DNA of 64,000 nucleotides from Lineus longissimus (GCF_910592395.1 NC_088308.1:10061001-10125000), one strand, 5' to 3'. Shown: positions 12,877-25,089, counted from the first letter of the stretch. Numbers and translations: made by a program. The notes: generated by a model not told the origin, from the letters alone.

Positions 12877-13299
12877 CAACCCAAGCCAGGCTCCATCCGT
12901 AACTTGCTGGTTGCCCCAAAGGACAAGACGCCCAATGAACTAAAATGCGGCGCGGTGTACCGGATCGGTTGCACTAACTGTGAGGACGTCTACATCTGGG
13001 AATCTGACAGGTAGTTGAAAACGAGGATGGATGAGCACGCTAAGTCAGTCAATGAGAAAAGTCTCAAGTCAGCTGTATCGGAGCATGCCATGTTGCGTAG
13101 GCATGAGGTGGACATTAGTGAATGCAAAATCCTGTGCACAGAGACGAACGACAGGCTCAGGAAGTGGAGGGAGGCAGTTAAGACCCGAAAACACATGCCA
13201 GCTCTGAACAGAGACGGGGCCTGCAGCTATCGAGTCTTCAGTTCCGAGAACCCCAGCAGAAGTCACGAGACGTCAACACGACGATATTCAGTCTGCTGA
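12877..13299 (+). pseudogene. Penelope-like retroelement GIY-YIG endonuclease fragment
   Basis: The frame from 12877 reads SIRNLLVAPKDKTP, then CGAVYRIGCTNCEDVYIW, an in-frame TAG at about 13012, then LKTRMDEH and SAVSEHAML, and later KWREAVKTRKH and ALNRDGA. This is the order expected of the C-terminal GIY-YIG endonuclease of Penelope-like elements: Gly-x-Val-Tyr ... Tyr-Ile, the catalytic-type Arg in TRxxEH, SAxxEH and LNRD. The second half of the GIY-YIG pair is damaged (Trp where Gly is expected) and a stop follows shortly after. No reverse transcriptase is visible upstream, so it is a dead 3' fragment. Confidence 0.65.
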
Positions 13300-13537
13300 A
13301 GAAGATTGTAGTGTACAGTCGAAAATTTCAGGTGAGAAAACCTTACTGCCCTAATTCATGTGTACATGTACATGCACATGAATTGTATATGTAGTTCAGA
13401 CACAGAACTTGCCATCTCAAGCTTTTTTGTAACCATCCCGACAAACAAGTAGGATGGAAATAAAGAAAAAACACAAACTATACTGCGCACTACAGTCGTC
13501 GTTATAAAGTCTAAACATTGTAATTATCTTTACATAC

Positions 13538-13860
13538 CTAGTGCTACGGACTTCTGCTTCAGCTGGACGCACTCGTTATCCTTCTCCTAAAACTTATTGT
13601 CATTATACGTTGTATCGGCCATTTCGGCAATCATCTTGGCCACGGCTATGTCGTCTTTAAGCCTCGCCGCATGTGACGCCAGTCGTCGTGACTTTAATAG
13701 AACGTTCCTATTCGATCTCCTGTACCATCCTAGTCTCTTAAGCTGCCTTCTCCTCTTTATTCTCTTTCTCTAATTCTTCGCATGCCTTCTTATAATCTCT
13801 GCAGCCTCATTTCGATAGTATTCCTCAATCTTATATTTTCCTGCTCGAACTTCATGTTAC
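13538..13860 (-). pseudogene. Degenerate coiled-coil exon
   Basis: On the minus strand, pieces in shifting frames read like a charged coiled coil (MKFEQENIRLRNTIEMRLQRL, YKKACEELEKENKEEK, LKDDIAVAKMIAEMAD, EKDNECVQLKQKSVALG). They are interrupted by several stops and frame changes. The segment ends at a good donor (TAG|GTATGT at 13538/13537). It may once have been spliced to the proline-rich exon at 12404-12788. Identity is not recognised. Confidence 0.3.
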
Positions 13861-14838
13861 ACTCACAAGATATGAGCTCATAGAGTGTCAGCCATCTTGG
13901 ATTTTGATGGCATGGCCTCCTTTTCGACATAAAGGTTCTTCTTCCAATGCCAATGATATGTATCCACAGAGCAAGCGGTTGCTTGGGAACGTTGACACTT
14001 GCACACACACAAGCGGTAGCCATCTTTGATTTTGGATGTAGTGAACTACATTTCGATCGGTTCTTAAATACTAGGGCCTATTGTTATGTACCTGCATACC
14101 AAAGTTGGCTTTAATGAGTTGCTGAATTCTGCTGATATCGTGTTCACACTTGCACTCGATCACATGATTTCAACGGATAAGGCTGCAGCAATCTTGGTTT
14201 TGATGTAACCTACATTCGATTATAACTAATGCCTATTATTTTTATTCATTTTTATTTCTATTTATTTATTAAAACCTCCTTTTCAGGAGAAACAATATAC
14301 AATGTCATACTTGTAGGACATTACAGGACGGTAAATCAGACAACTAAAATACTTTAACTAGAAGCCTTGCTAAAAGGTTAGTCGTTAGCTACATTTTTCA
14401 TATGCAATTTTCCAAGATCGATCATGATGATATCGATTGTACGACAATCAATATATCATGAAATCTGTTCGTGTTCACGACAATAATTGTATAATTGATC
14501 TTTATGTATGCCATTCAGTTAAAATGTACGTGTATTCTGCTAAACAAAACGATTTGACACTCCATAGTATTTCATTGTGTAATGACGATTGAAAGGCAGT
14601 AGCATTCAGTGTTAAAACAAGAACGAATATTCATGTTATACCTGCATGCGTCAATATCGCAATTCGAAGATGCGAGATTCGACGAAGTCGTCAGGATTTC
14701 GACCGTCATATCAACATACAGAAGTCCTGAGGATGAAGTGATCTCATCGAAACTGCACAAACACAGATTTACGTTAGACTCCGGAGTGTTGATTGAAAAC
14801 AGCAAAAATGGTCAAGATTAATCGACTAGTGAACCATA
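13850..14838. repeat. Diverged leading copy (unit 0) of the 9.47 kb tandem unit
   Basis: 13850-14340 is homologous to 26030-26530 and 34080-34565 (for example 'agagtgtcagccatcttgg' and 'ctacatttcgatcgg'). 14350-14770 is homologous to 28060-28470. This copy is more diverged and has internal deletions, so it is probably older. The 30-bp and 81-bp repeats and the 923-bp element further right sit inside its continuation. Confidence 0.7.
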
Positions 14839-15340
14839 ATGCCGGTAGGCGTATCGAATTTCTTGGATGCCCGCTGAAAATAGTAGGAGTAAAATGTCAC
14901 TAAAATGCAGGCCTGATCCCAATTATACAGTTGTGGTAGAATTTTTATAGGTATCAAGATAACATGCTTGTCGTTACCAGGATCAAACAGTTATCACCCC
15001 AATCCTAACATCAAGATAAAGGGCGATGCATACAATATTTTTAACAACAGCATGAACATTCCTAAAGAATCTTTGGCTAGTGGACGTGATTCTTACCATT
15101 ATATCTCAACATGCTTGAGTTAGGGGACGTATTTCTTACCTTTATATCTTGGGTAGGTGGACGTATTTCTGACCTATCTTGAGTTAGTGGACGTATTTCT
15201 GACCTATCTTGAGTTGGTGGACGTATTTCCTTCTTATCTTGAGTTGGTGGACGTATTTCTGCCCTATCCTGAGTTAGTGGACGTATTTCCTTCTTATATC
15301 TTTAGTTGGTGGACGTATTTCTGACCTATCTTGAGTCAAC
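14839..15340. repeat. 30-bp minisatellite element, short copy
   Basis: A 290-bp leader (14839-15120, starting 'gccggtaggcgtatcg') is followed by about seven monomers of a 30-bp repeat built on 'gagttggtggacgtatttc'. The leader is almost identical to 23527-23812, which precedes the longer array at 23813-24610. The leader therefore moves or duplicates together with the minisatellite. Confidence 0.8.
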
Positions 15341-16257
15341 GTACTCTCTACTATACCACAGTAGAGCATTTCACTGTTGTCGATATCGCATTAAACAGTG
15401 AACATTCTACTGTGTGTTTGCTTTTGCGCACATTCTCTGCGCAACGAAGAATACCATTGAATTTTGAATATTATATAAATATTGCATGTCAAGCCATAGA
15501 ATAGTCAAAATTATTTGTCAGGTCAAAAATTATTTCACGAGGCTTTAAACCAAACCTTGAAGAAATCGGCCCAGCAGGTTTTGCACAGCGACCCAAACCA
15601 CTGTCAAAGTGATTTTTAATCGGCGGATACGCAAATCATGTATGGAGCCAAGACGTGTACATTATGTACTGTAGACAGTGTGTGTTTACATTAGCAGACG
15701 ATGTTTGTTTGAAGCGAGTCCAGGCCCAACTTGAATGCCTTGTACTTTCTGTTCGTGGATGTAACAGTCCCACCCAATGCAACCTACCTACTTTGTGGGT
15801 GTAATTCAAGACCCTGACAGTATCACTGTGCAACTTCCTGGCTTAAAACGCCGTAAATATGCTGTTTTTTATCGCCGATTTCGTCGAAATCTTAATAGCC
15901 GCCATTTGCAATATCGCGTCATCGATGACGTCAGCCGTGGAATAATGCCGTGGAATAGTCAAAATTATCGCATGGCACGTGGTCGTGAATGACGCGACGT
16001 GATTGGCTCACATTCTAATGAGGTATGATAATCTGGAATATTGTTGAATGACCACGTGTTTTTAATTTGTACTATATATATAGTTTTTGACTGTAGCCGA
16101 ATAGATGATAAATCAATGAATCAATTTGAATTTGAAATTTTGACTCTTTTATTTCATTTTAGCAGTGAGGATGGGCGGCTACAGGCGGTATCATTTCCAA
16201 CAACATGTCACAATAAGATACCTTTTTCCCCTATGTGCCAGGAGTAAGAGGGGTTGG
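15341..16257. other. No recognisable gene
   Basis: Short open frames only (the longest is about 71 codons). No domain is recognised. Confidence 0.4.
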
Positions 16258-17697
16258 GGTGGTTAGGTCCTCTCATTCCCAGCTGCCAGTCACAGTCTGG
16301 TAAATTTTTGTCTCAAGTATGAATTTTGGCAATGATCATGGGTCGGGGTCCTATCATTCCCAGCCACGAGTCACAATCTGGTAACTTTTTGTCTCACGTA
16401 TGAAGTTTGGCAGTGATCATGGGTCGGGGTCCTATCATTCACAGCCACGAGACACAATCTGGGAACTTTTTGTCTCACATATAAAGTTTGGCAGTGATCA
16501 TGGGTCGGGGTCCTATCATTCACAGCCGCGAGTCACAATCTGGTAACTTTTTGTCTCACGTATGAAGTTTGGCAGTGATCAGGGGTCGGGGTCCTATCAT
16601 TCACAGCCGCGAGTCACAATCTGGTAACTTTTTGTCTCACGTATGAAGTTTGGCAGTGATCAGGGGTCGGGCTCCTATCATTCCCAGCCACGAGTCACAA
16701 TCTGGTAACTTTTTGTCTCACGTATGAAGTTTGGCAGTGGTCATGGGTCGGGGTCCTATCATTCCCAGCCGTAAGTCACAATCAGGTAACTTTTTGTCTC
16801 ACATATAAAGTTTGGCAGTGATCAGGGGTCGGGGTCCTATCATTTCCAGCCACGAGTCACAATCTGGTAACTTTTTGTCTCACGTATGAAGTTTGGCAGT
16901 GGTCATGGGTCGGGGTCCCATCATTCCCAGCCGTAAGTCACAATCAGGTAACATTTTGTCTCACATATAAAGTTTGGCAGTGATCAGGGGTCGGGGTCCT
17001 ATCATTCCCAGCCACGAGTCACAATCTGGTAACTTTTTGTCTCACGTATGAAGTTTGGCAGTGATCATGGGTCGGGGTCCTATCATTCACAGCCACGAGT
17101 CACAATCTGGTAACTTTTTGTCTCACGTATGAAGTTTGGCAGTGATCATGGGTCGGGGTCCTATCATTCCCAGCCGCGAGTCACAATCTGGTAACTTTTT
17201 GTCTCACGTATGAAGTTTGGCAGTGATCATGGGTCGGGGTCCTATCATTCCCAGCCGCGAGTCACAATCTGGTAACTTTTTGTCTCACGTATGAAGTTTG
17301 GCAGTGGTCATGGGTCGGGGTCCCATCATTCCCAGCCGTAAGTCACAATCAGGTAACTTTTTGTCTCACATATAAAGTTTGGCAGTGATCAGGGGTCGGG
17401 GTCCTATCATTCCCAGCCACGAGTAACAATCTGGTAACTTTTTGTCTCACGTATGAAGTTTGGCAGTGATCATGGGTCGGGGTCCTATCATTCACAGCCA
17501 CGAGTCACAATCTGGTAACTTTTTGTCTCACATATAAAGTTTGGCAGTGGTCATGGGTCGGGGTCCCATCATTCCAAGCCGTAAGTCAAAATCAGGAATT
17601 TTTTTGTCTCACATATAAAGTTTGGCAGTGATCAGGGGTCGGGGTCCTATCATTCACAGCCACGAGTCACAATCTGGTAACTTTTTGTCTCACGTAT
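16258..17697. repeat. 81-bp tandem satellite, about 18 copies
   Basis: Monomers start with 'gggtcggggtcctatcattc', spaced 81 bp (for example 16340 and 16421). Variants fall into classes distinguished by 'ccacgagtcac', 'ccgcgagtcac' and 'ccgtaagtcac', and by 'cacgtatgaag' versus 'cacatataaag'. The 'ccgtaagtcac ... acatataaag' class recurs every few monomers, which points to higher-order units. The first copy is the most diverged. All frames contain stops although 81 is a multiple of three. Confidence 0.9.
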
Positions 17698-17821
17698 GGG
17701 CCCACTCATTGTTAATTCAAGAAGCGGATAATAGACGGCGAAAGCATCTGGCCAACTGTGAACTGTCTACTGTGTAAGTGGAAAATGGAGACAGTGAAGA
17801 GTTCACTGTTTTGTGCGGAGC

Positions 17822-18570
17822 ATGCTCTGCTTGAGTTGGTGGACGTATTTCTTACCTATCGTGAGTTGGTGGACGTATTTCCTTCTTATCTTGAGTTGGT
17901 GGACGTATTTCTGACCTATCTTGAGTTGGTGGACGTATTTCTGACCTATCTTGAGTTGGTGGATGTATTTCTGACCTATCGTGAGTTGGTGGATGTATTT
18001 CTGACCTATCTTGAGTTAGTGGACGTATTTCTTACCTATCGTGAGTTGGTGGACGTATTTCTTACCTCTCGTGAGTTGGTGGACGTATTTCCTTCTTATC
18101 TTGAGTTGGTGGACGTATTTCTTACCTATCGTGAGTTGTCGGACGGATTTCTTACCTATCTTGAGTTAGTGGACGTATTTCTTACCTATCGTGAGTTGGT
18201 GGACGTATTTCTTACCTATCGTGAGTTGGTGGACGTATTTCTTACCTATCGTGAGTTGGTGGACGTATTTCTTCCCTGTCTTGAGTTGATCGACGTGTTT
18301 CTTACCTTTATATCTTGAGTTGGTAGGACTTTGGAGGGAGCCCTTTAACTATCAGCATCACGATCAGTGGCGAGGTAAATAGTCGCTTGTATTCTTTCGT
18401 CACGATATTTGGTCCACCTTGCCTGTTTTAATTTTATTTTTATCAAGGTGACTGTAGGCGGGGTCGATTGAAAGTTCCCTCCTTTCAGTATTATAAACAG
18501 ATAGAAGTATGCAATCATCAGAAAAGCTCTTTTTTTATCAACGACAACATTGACGCCAAAGTTCGTACAT
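17822..18570. repeat. 30-bp minisatellite (about 16 copies) with its 3' flank
   Basis: 17829-18310 is a 30-bp array ('gagttggtggacgtatttcttacctatcgt' type, broken here only by substitutions). 18325-18570 is a 3' flank ('ggagggagccctttaactat' ... 'gccaaagttcgtacatgta') shared with 24625-24870. The array is open as a ten-residue repeat only because the period is divisible by three. Confidence 0.9.
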
Positions 18571-18626
18571 GTATAAGAATTGTTAAAAAAATAGTGCTCA
18601 TCAATCTATTACTGGGAGGAGACGCA

Positions 18627-19549
18627 CATGGCAAGCCGTGCGTCCAATAATTAAGAAAACCTAGTTTTATATTAAAAACTTAGTTTTATTGAAGAAAACC
18701 TGGTTTTATATTGAAAACTTGGTTTTGTTGAATAGAACCAGGTAATATACTTGTCTTCATCAAAACCTAGTTTTTATTGAAAAAGACCAGGTTATTTCTT
18801 ATAAAACTTAGTTTCGAATCCATATGCTAGAAAACCTAGTCTTTTTAGCTCGTCTCCACAGCGGGGCACGCAGGGTTCGTCTGGGGGAGAGGTTGTGTTG
18901 GAGATCAGGAGCTTTCATTACTCCACATGCGCAGTGAACCCGTCAGTTTTGTTTCAGCGCGCGCATTTAACCCCGTGCATGCATGCTGTGTAGATCGAAT
19001 GTCATTCCCGCGAAAACGAAAGTAAGTTTTAGTTTTTATGTGTGCTGCCTGATTTGAAAATGATACTTTAATCATTCTTTGAATTCGAATTTGGAAAATT
19101 TACCATGAAGAGCAGCAGAAAAGAAGTACCAATGTCTCCTGCGCATGGCCCCTGCGCATGCTCTGATCCTGGACAACCCGGGTAAACTGTAACCTCGCAC
19201 CAGAAGAGGAGACGAGGTAAAATGACTAGGTTATTACAGTAAAACCTGGTTTTCTTCTTTCGAAACTTAGTTTAAACTAGGTTATATGGAAGAAAAATAG
19301 TTTTTATCTTCTTTGAAACTTGGCTTTCATGGAACTTATACTTTTTCGAAGACGAATAAGTTGTTTTATCAACTTAGTTTTCTTGAAAGAAAACCTGGTT
19401 TTCTTCCATATTAACCTGGTTTTAATAAAAACCTAATTTCATTGAAAAAAACATGGTTTTCTTCCATGAAACTAAGTTTTGAAAAAGGAAAAACCGGTTT
19501 TTTTCAATAAAACTAGGTGTTCTTAATTATTGGAAACACGGCTTGCCAA
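18627..19549. mobile_element. 923-bp terminal-inverted-repeat element with 7-bp target duplication
   Basis: The ends match as inverted repeats over about 40 bp (18630-18672 and 19505-19547; shared core 'ggcaagccgtg' ... 'ccaataattaagaa'). The element is flanked by AGACGCA at 18620-18626 and 19550-19556. The same flanks are joined without the element in the other tandem units (about 28774 and 38248), giving empty sites. Inside the ends are many short AAACCTGGTTTT/AAACTTAGTTTT words in both orientations. A second inverted pair ('agctcgtctcc' near 18848, 'ggagacgaggt' near 19209) frames the core. There is no ORF, so it is non-autonomous. The 7-8 bp duplication suggests a hAT-like mover, but the family is not established. 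Confidence 0.8.
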
Positions 19550-19925
19550 AGACGCATGACTGTCCGTATGATTGAATGGGCGAGATAAGGGCCTGACAAG
19601 TTAACGCCAGGTTTTGACCTGGGTATTGCGCATGCAAATTTTAATTCTATACCGTGAAGCAAAATAAGTTTAGATCAATAACATATGAAAAGCAGTTATA
19701 GAGTGACACAATGGACAATATCGTCTCACATCATGTACCAGGCGCACAGGAATATCAAAATAATTTCAAAAAATAATAGTAATTTCGTGCATGAGTCTGG
19801 CGTTTGTAACTATTTTCGAATTCGATCGACCAATGATTTTAGAAGTTCCGCTATAAATGCTCATTAAGGGTTCGCGGGTCCTTGTGTCAGCCTAAACTAC
19901 TGAAGTGGAAAAAAACACCAACAAA

Positions 19926-22900
19926 ATGATGATCGATTCTTTGTCAGCTGAACTTCCAGTATTTCGAAGTCTTGATTCCTTTTTCATCACGGCAATTATG
20001 TGCCTCATTAGCTCAATAAGAAGTACGAACTTCGCTGTGATATTTGCGCCACTTTCAATTGACGCTAAGATCGGATTTATATACCGACAAAACGGTAACT
20101 TGTTAGACTCGAGGTCACGACTTCACTGCTCAATGAGCTGCGCACAACACGATTTAGTAGCCGGGTTTAGGTTTGAGAACCAAGGCAAAACTAACGCTTG
20201 CTTCTTTCTCGGTCGTTCTTGTCACTTTGAATTCACAAATAGGTCAATCGATATAATCATGAGAAAAAAGGTAAATACTTTTTAGCTAATACAGTGAGAG
20301 GTACCGGAAAGCTACAGGGTGGCCCAGAAATATCTTCCCTCACATAGTGGATACACAGTAGACTTCTAATGTGCAAGAGAAAATAATTCTGGGCCATCCT
20401 GCCGTGCCAACTAGCTACTTCATGCGAGGCAACAGAAGAGCAGAGTGCCAGAGCGTTGCCCTCATTTGCCACTTTCCTCAAGCAGCATTTTGGTATTGAC
20501 CAATCAGAAGAGAGCTATCATGCTTGTTCGGCGCAGACAGCACGACATTTGTCAAAACCTGTCACCTGACAAGAAGTCCAACATGATTTCAGCTTATGGA
20601 AAGTGGTGAACGATGAAGTGGTCGTGGTTTAAGGAATTGATATCGAATTGGAGGTATTGGTTGTCTCAACTAAACCGCGAGGGTGGAAATAGAATGTAGA
20701 CCAACAGCGAGGCGGAGCCGAGGTTTTGGTCAATATTTCAGCTCCAACCTAGCGGTTTGGGTGAAACAATCAATACCAACAGTGAGGTATCAATTTCTAA
20801 TCTAAAACATCTCAAATTAAATGTCGACTAATTTTGTTTTAAATGCTGTTGAAATGCTCCCACATTTTGCACCAACCCAAGCGGTTATGGTTGCCTGACC
20901 CAAACCGCTGAATTCAAAACGAGGCTTCATTCGACCATAGTGCATTTACACTGTAATGTGCGGTCCATTCCAAACCAACTTGTTTTAGAATTGAAAATAA
21001 ATATTCATCGTCTCGATACATTCTAGAGAAACGTTTAATATGGCAGCAAAACTGCTGAGTTAGAGCTTCGTTGCGGAAATTCTTTCTAAATATCATTCCA
21101 AAAGGAAGAATTTTTGGAACATATCTTTATAGTAATGTTGTTTTTAATTAATTTTGGTGAAACAAACTCTCCAACACAAAGCATTTGTTGGGGATACCCA
21201 ACATAGAATTCATGTTGGAGCTAGCCAATATGAAATTGACGTTCGTCCAACATACATTTTATTTCTGATATCCATTTTAAAAAATAGATTTGGTTACATG
21301 TACGTCTACATTGGACACCCAACAAAAATCATATGTGGTTCATGCAATGAATTGCATGGAGGGCGCAATTAACTGTGCACCCAGCCACGAGACCAAATTC
21401 ACTTTTTTAAAGCGGCAAATATGAACCCTAAAACGTCAGACCTACAGACGTAGGTTATCACGGTTTATGTTAGTTATTCTAAAACACCAGAATATAGAAT
21501 GAACCGCACTTTACATTGAAAATGCCCTATGCGCCAAAGAAGCCTCATTTTGAATTCAGCAGTTATGGTGAGGCAACCATAACAACTTCGGTTGGGGCGA
21601 AATACAGTAGCTGTCAAAAAGCATTTAAAACCACATTATTCGCTGTCTTAGTTGAGATGTCTTAGAATAGAAATTGATCTTCACTGTCGGTATTGATTGT
21701 CTCCCAAAACCGCTCGGGTGGAGCTAAAATTTTGGCGAAAACCTCGGCTACGCCTCGATTTCGGTCTACATTTTAGCTCCACCCTCGCGGTTTTGGTGAA
21801 ACAACCAATACCTCCAATTTTGTATCAATTCCTTAAGCCTAAATATAATTATTCTATAATGTAAATTTTGAAGACAAATTGATACCATGTACATTGTATT
21901 AATAAAACGTGTTGAAGCAGGTTTGAATGAATTGCTGGTTTATTTCACTAACCACATGATTTTGTTCAGTCTTAGTTGGACGTGTCCAATATACTCGATC
22001 ATATACTTTCTCTTCAATGGATACTGTTTCAAGGGAAAGCGACAGCTGTATCATCAATACAAAACATTGTCCCTTTCATCGCGTTTCTGGATGTCGTCGC
22101 CCGGGAAAGGTGCCTTCAACGGCTTCAAGGTGCTTTTTGATGAATTCTCAAATTTTCATGTGGTAGAGAAGAGACAAAACAGAAGTGTGGTTTATATTTT
22201 CCGGAGAAGACGGTATGATTATCAGAGGAAGATTCTGTTCACCACAGACATTTTTTTGCGCGGTAAGCTTAAATTTCTTCGGAGAAATTTAGCGATATTT
22301 AAATTCAGATCAAAAACGACCCGCATCGTAAATGCTAAAAATGGGCATGACGCTGGCTCTTATTCCTTAGAATTGCCACGAAAAGATGACGAGTTGCTTT
22401 GTTTAAATGAAATAACAGTCAAGGGCACTGCAAACGAAGCATTTGTGATGTACCACATACGGCGAAATGGGAGGAAGCTTTTGATATTCGGACGTTACAA
22501 CATCGTTATAATAAAACACAGTCGTGACAAAGTAAATTCATTTGGCCATTTGATGCAAAATGGAACAGAGTTGAAAGTCATCAATTCTGATTCGAATAAA
22601 ATGGGAAATTCTGATTTCTTTGTTCACATTACCAGTACCGGTGATGTTATTGTTAGAAATTTGAAATGTATACTTCTGTTTACAAGGAGGAGCAATTTCG
22701 AAGAGAGTTTGGTAGTTCGAGGGATGATATGGCTATCAGAGCTAAAATCACCTGTTTCGTGTGATGGTGTTGACTCTGAGGGGTGGAATGGCAAGCGCCT
22801 GTTATCAATTTGTCGCCTGGGGAAGAAAAAAACATCTGCGGTTTTATCTCTTCGAATACCAACATTACATAACATTTGGCACGATGAGGAAATATCGGTT

Positions 22901-23026
22901 AGTATTCTGAGGCAAGTTGATCATGACTTGAAGTTGGTGGGTTTTGGGCGTGATGGAAAATTTGTGACATATCACTGGCGGGGGGGAAAACCCATTACAA
23001 TCCATAGACCAAGCGGGCTCAGGTGA
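19926..23026 (+). CDS. PAN-like two-exon gene, array copy 1
   Basis: Predicted exon A is 19926-20270 (115 codons, donor AAG|GTAAAT). Exon B is 22034-23026 (acceptor TTTCAAG|GGA, phase 0, stop TGA), giving about 445 residues. Exon A carries a hydrophobic N-terminal region and a cysteine-spaced PAN/apple-like segment (LHCSMSC ... AGFRFEN ... NACFFLG). Exon B is basic and beta-rich, with recurrent short strands separated by Gly/Asp turns (TSTGDVIV, GFGRDGKFVTY). This is compatible with a propeller-like fold but not proven. Exon B is open back to 21887, but the paralogue at 7389 supports the internal acceptor. The signal peptide is weaker here than in the paralogue (MAIYFVLLFQIVES). No known family is recognised. 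An extracellular role is inferred. The intron is filled by a mobile element. Confidence 0.55.
20633..21832. mobile_element. 1.2 kb TTAA-flanked inverted-repeat element, copy 1
   Basis: Flanked by TTAA at 20629-20632 and 21833-21836. The ends are inverted repeats of roughly 58 bp (GGAATTGATA ... 'ttggaggtattggttgt' ... 'accgcgagggtgg'), with several mismatches. Internal segments repeat in both orientations, and no transposase is encoded. It lies in the intron between the two exons of the PAN-like gene. TTAA duplication is known for piggyBac- and Kolobok-type transposons, so a non-autonomous member of one of these is likely. Confidence 0.75.
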
Positions 23027-23526
23027 CATTGATCTGTTCATTTCACAGCCAATCAATTGCCATGACCACGCACTTAGAGCAATACATTTGTGCCACGACA
23101 CATTAATGCCAATGAGACCAACCAATTAGGCCCAATTTCTTTATCAAATATCAACCACAATAAATTGGGCATGCTGATTCAGATGAATTTGCGGAAACTG
23201 AGCGGAAAACATTTAAAAAGATGAGATATCAATACAAAAAGCATGATAAATATTTGTAATATTTCATAAGTATCAAATTATGTTTAAACCTCATAATCTC
23301 TTGAGCTTTTCTCACAGTTCTCTCCTCAATCCTACCTGACAGCAATAATCTTAATTGATGTGTTGCAAGTTTTTGAATTTTTCTCTTTACAATAAAGTTT
23401 TCGAGAAAAGAAAAACCTTTTCTCAGATCATGACTATTATGCAGCTGTCGTAGGAACTTGCTCATGCTCAACTATCTGATACTAGACCTAACCAACTTTA
23501 TATGACAATGGTGAAACTAGAATTGG

Positions 23527-24880
23527 GTGCCGGTATATAGGCGTATCGAATTTCTTGGATGCCCGCTGAAAATAGTAGGAGTAAAATGTCACTAAAATGC
23601 AGGCCTGATCCCAATTATACAGTTGTGGTAGAATTTTTATAGGTATCAAGATAACATGCTTCGTCGTTACCAGGATCAAACAGTTATCACCCCAATCCTA
23701 ACATCAAGATAAAGGGCGATGCATACAATATTTTTAACAACAGCATGAACATTCCTAAAGAATCTTTGGCTAGTGGACGTGATTCTTACCATTATATCTC
23801 AACATGCTTGAGTTAGGGGACGTATTTCTTACCTTTATATCTTGGGTAGGTGGACGTATTTCTGACCTATCTTGAGTTAGTGGACGTATTTCTGACCTAT
23901 CTTGAGTTGATGGACGTATTTCCTTCTTATCTTGAGTTGGTGGACGTATTTCTGACCTATCTTGAGTTGGTGGACGTATTTCCTTCTTATCTTGAGTTGG
24001 TTGACGTATTTCTGACCTATCTTGAGTTGGTGGACGTATTTCTTACCTATCGTGAGTTGGTGGACGTATTTCTTACCTATCGTGAGTTGGTGGATGTATT
24101 TCTTACCTATCTTGAGTTGGTGGATGTATTTCTGACCTATCTTGAGTTGGTGGACGTATTTCCTTCTTATCTTGAGTTGGTGGACGTATTTCTGACCTAT
24201 CTTGAGTTGGTGGACGTATTTCTGACCTATCTTGAGTTGGTTGACGTATTTCCTACCTATCGTGAGTTGCTGGATGTATTTCTGACCTATCTTGAGTTAG
24301 TGGACGTATTTCTTACCTATCGTGAGTTGGTGGACGTATTTCTTACCTCTCGTGAGTTGGTGGACGTATTTCCTTCTTATCTTGAGTTGGTGGACGTATT
24401 TCTTACCTATCTTGAGTTAGTGGACGTATTTCTTACCTCTCGTGAGTTGGTGGACGTATTTCCTTCTTATCTTGAGTTGGTGGACGTATTTCTTACCTAT
24501 CTTGAGTTAGTAGACGTATTTCTGACCTATCTTGAGTTAGTGGACGTATTTCTTCCCTATCTTGAGTTGATCGACGTGTTTTTACCTTCATATCTTGAGT
24601 TGGTGGACGTATTTCTTAACTTAGGACTTTGGAGGGAGCCCTTTAACTATCAGCATCACGATCAGTGGCGAGGTAAATAGTCGCTTGTATTCTTTCGTCA
24701 CGATATTTGGTCCACCTTGCCTGTTTCAATTTTATTTTTATCAAGGTGACTGTAGGCGGGGTCGATTGAAAGTTCCCTCCTTTCAGTATTATAAACAGAT
24801 AGAAGTATGCAATCATCAGAAAAGCTCTTTTTTAATCAACGACAACATTGACGCCAAAGTTCGTACATGTACACAAGGTA
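23527..24880. repeat. 30-bp minisatellite element, long copy, inserted in unit 1
   Basis: A leader (23527-23812), about 26 monomers (23813-24610) and a 3' flank (24625-24870). Unit 2 lacks it: at 32934-33005 the flanks run on directly. The junctions in unit 1 carry a duplicated stretch ('accaactttgtaagacaatgg ...' on the right, a similar phrase at 23492-23520 on the left). Insertion by recombination between homologous flanks is therefore plausible. The 276-codon open frame is a by-product of the 30-bp period. Confidence 0.85.
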
Positions 24881-25089
24881 CAATTATCCGATACCAGACC
24901 TATTGGTCCCGGTTACCAACTTTGTAAGACAATGGTGAAACTAGAATTGGGTACTATCACTGATGTCAGGTAAAATGTATCGACATGTACATGTATAATT
25001 CAAAATACAGGTAGATTCATCTGATCATAATTTCTTAAAAGATGATTCCGACAATAAAGGTCCTAACTCACAGTAAGATACTGCAACAT

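Noticed and set aside
23850-24680. 276-codon open frame of ten-residue repeats (ELVDVFLTYL type), and its 186-codon counterpart at 17758-18318
   Set aside because: The 30-bp period is divisible by three, so one open monomer makes the array open. Monomer changes are not biased to silent sites, and no start or splice context supports a protein.
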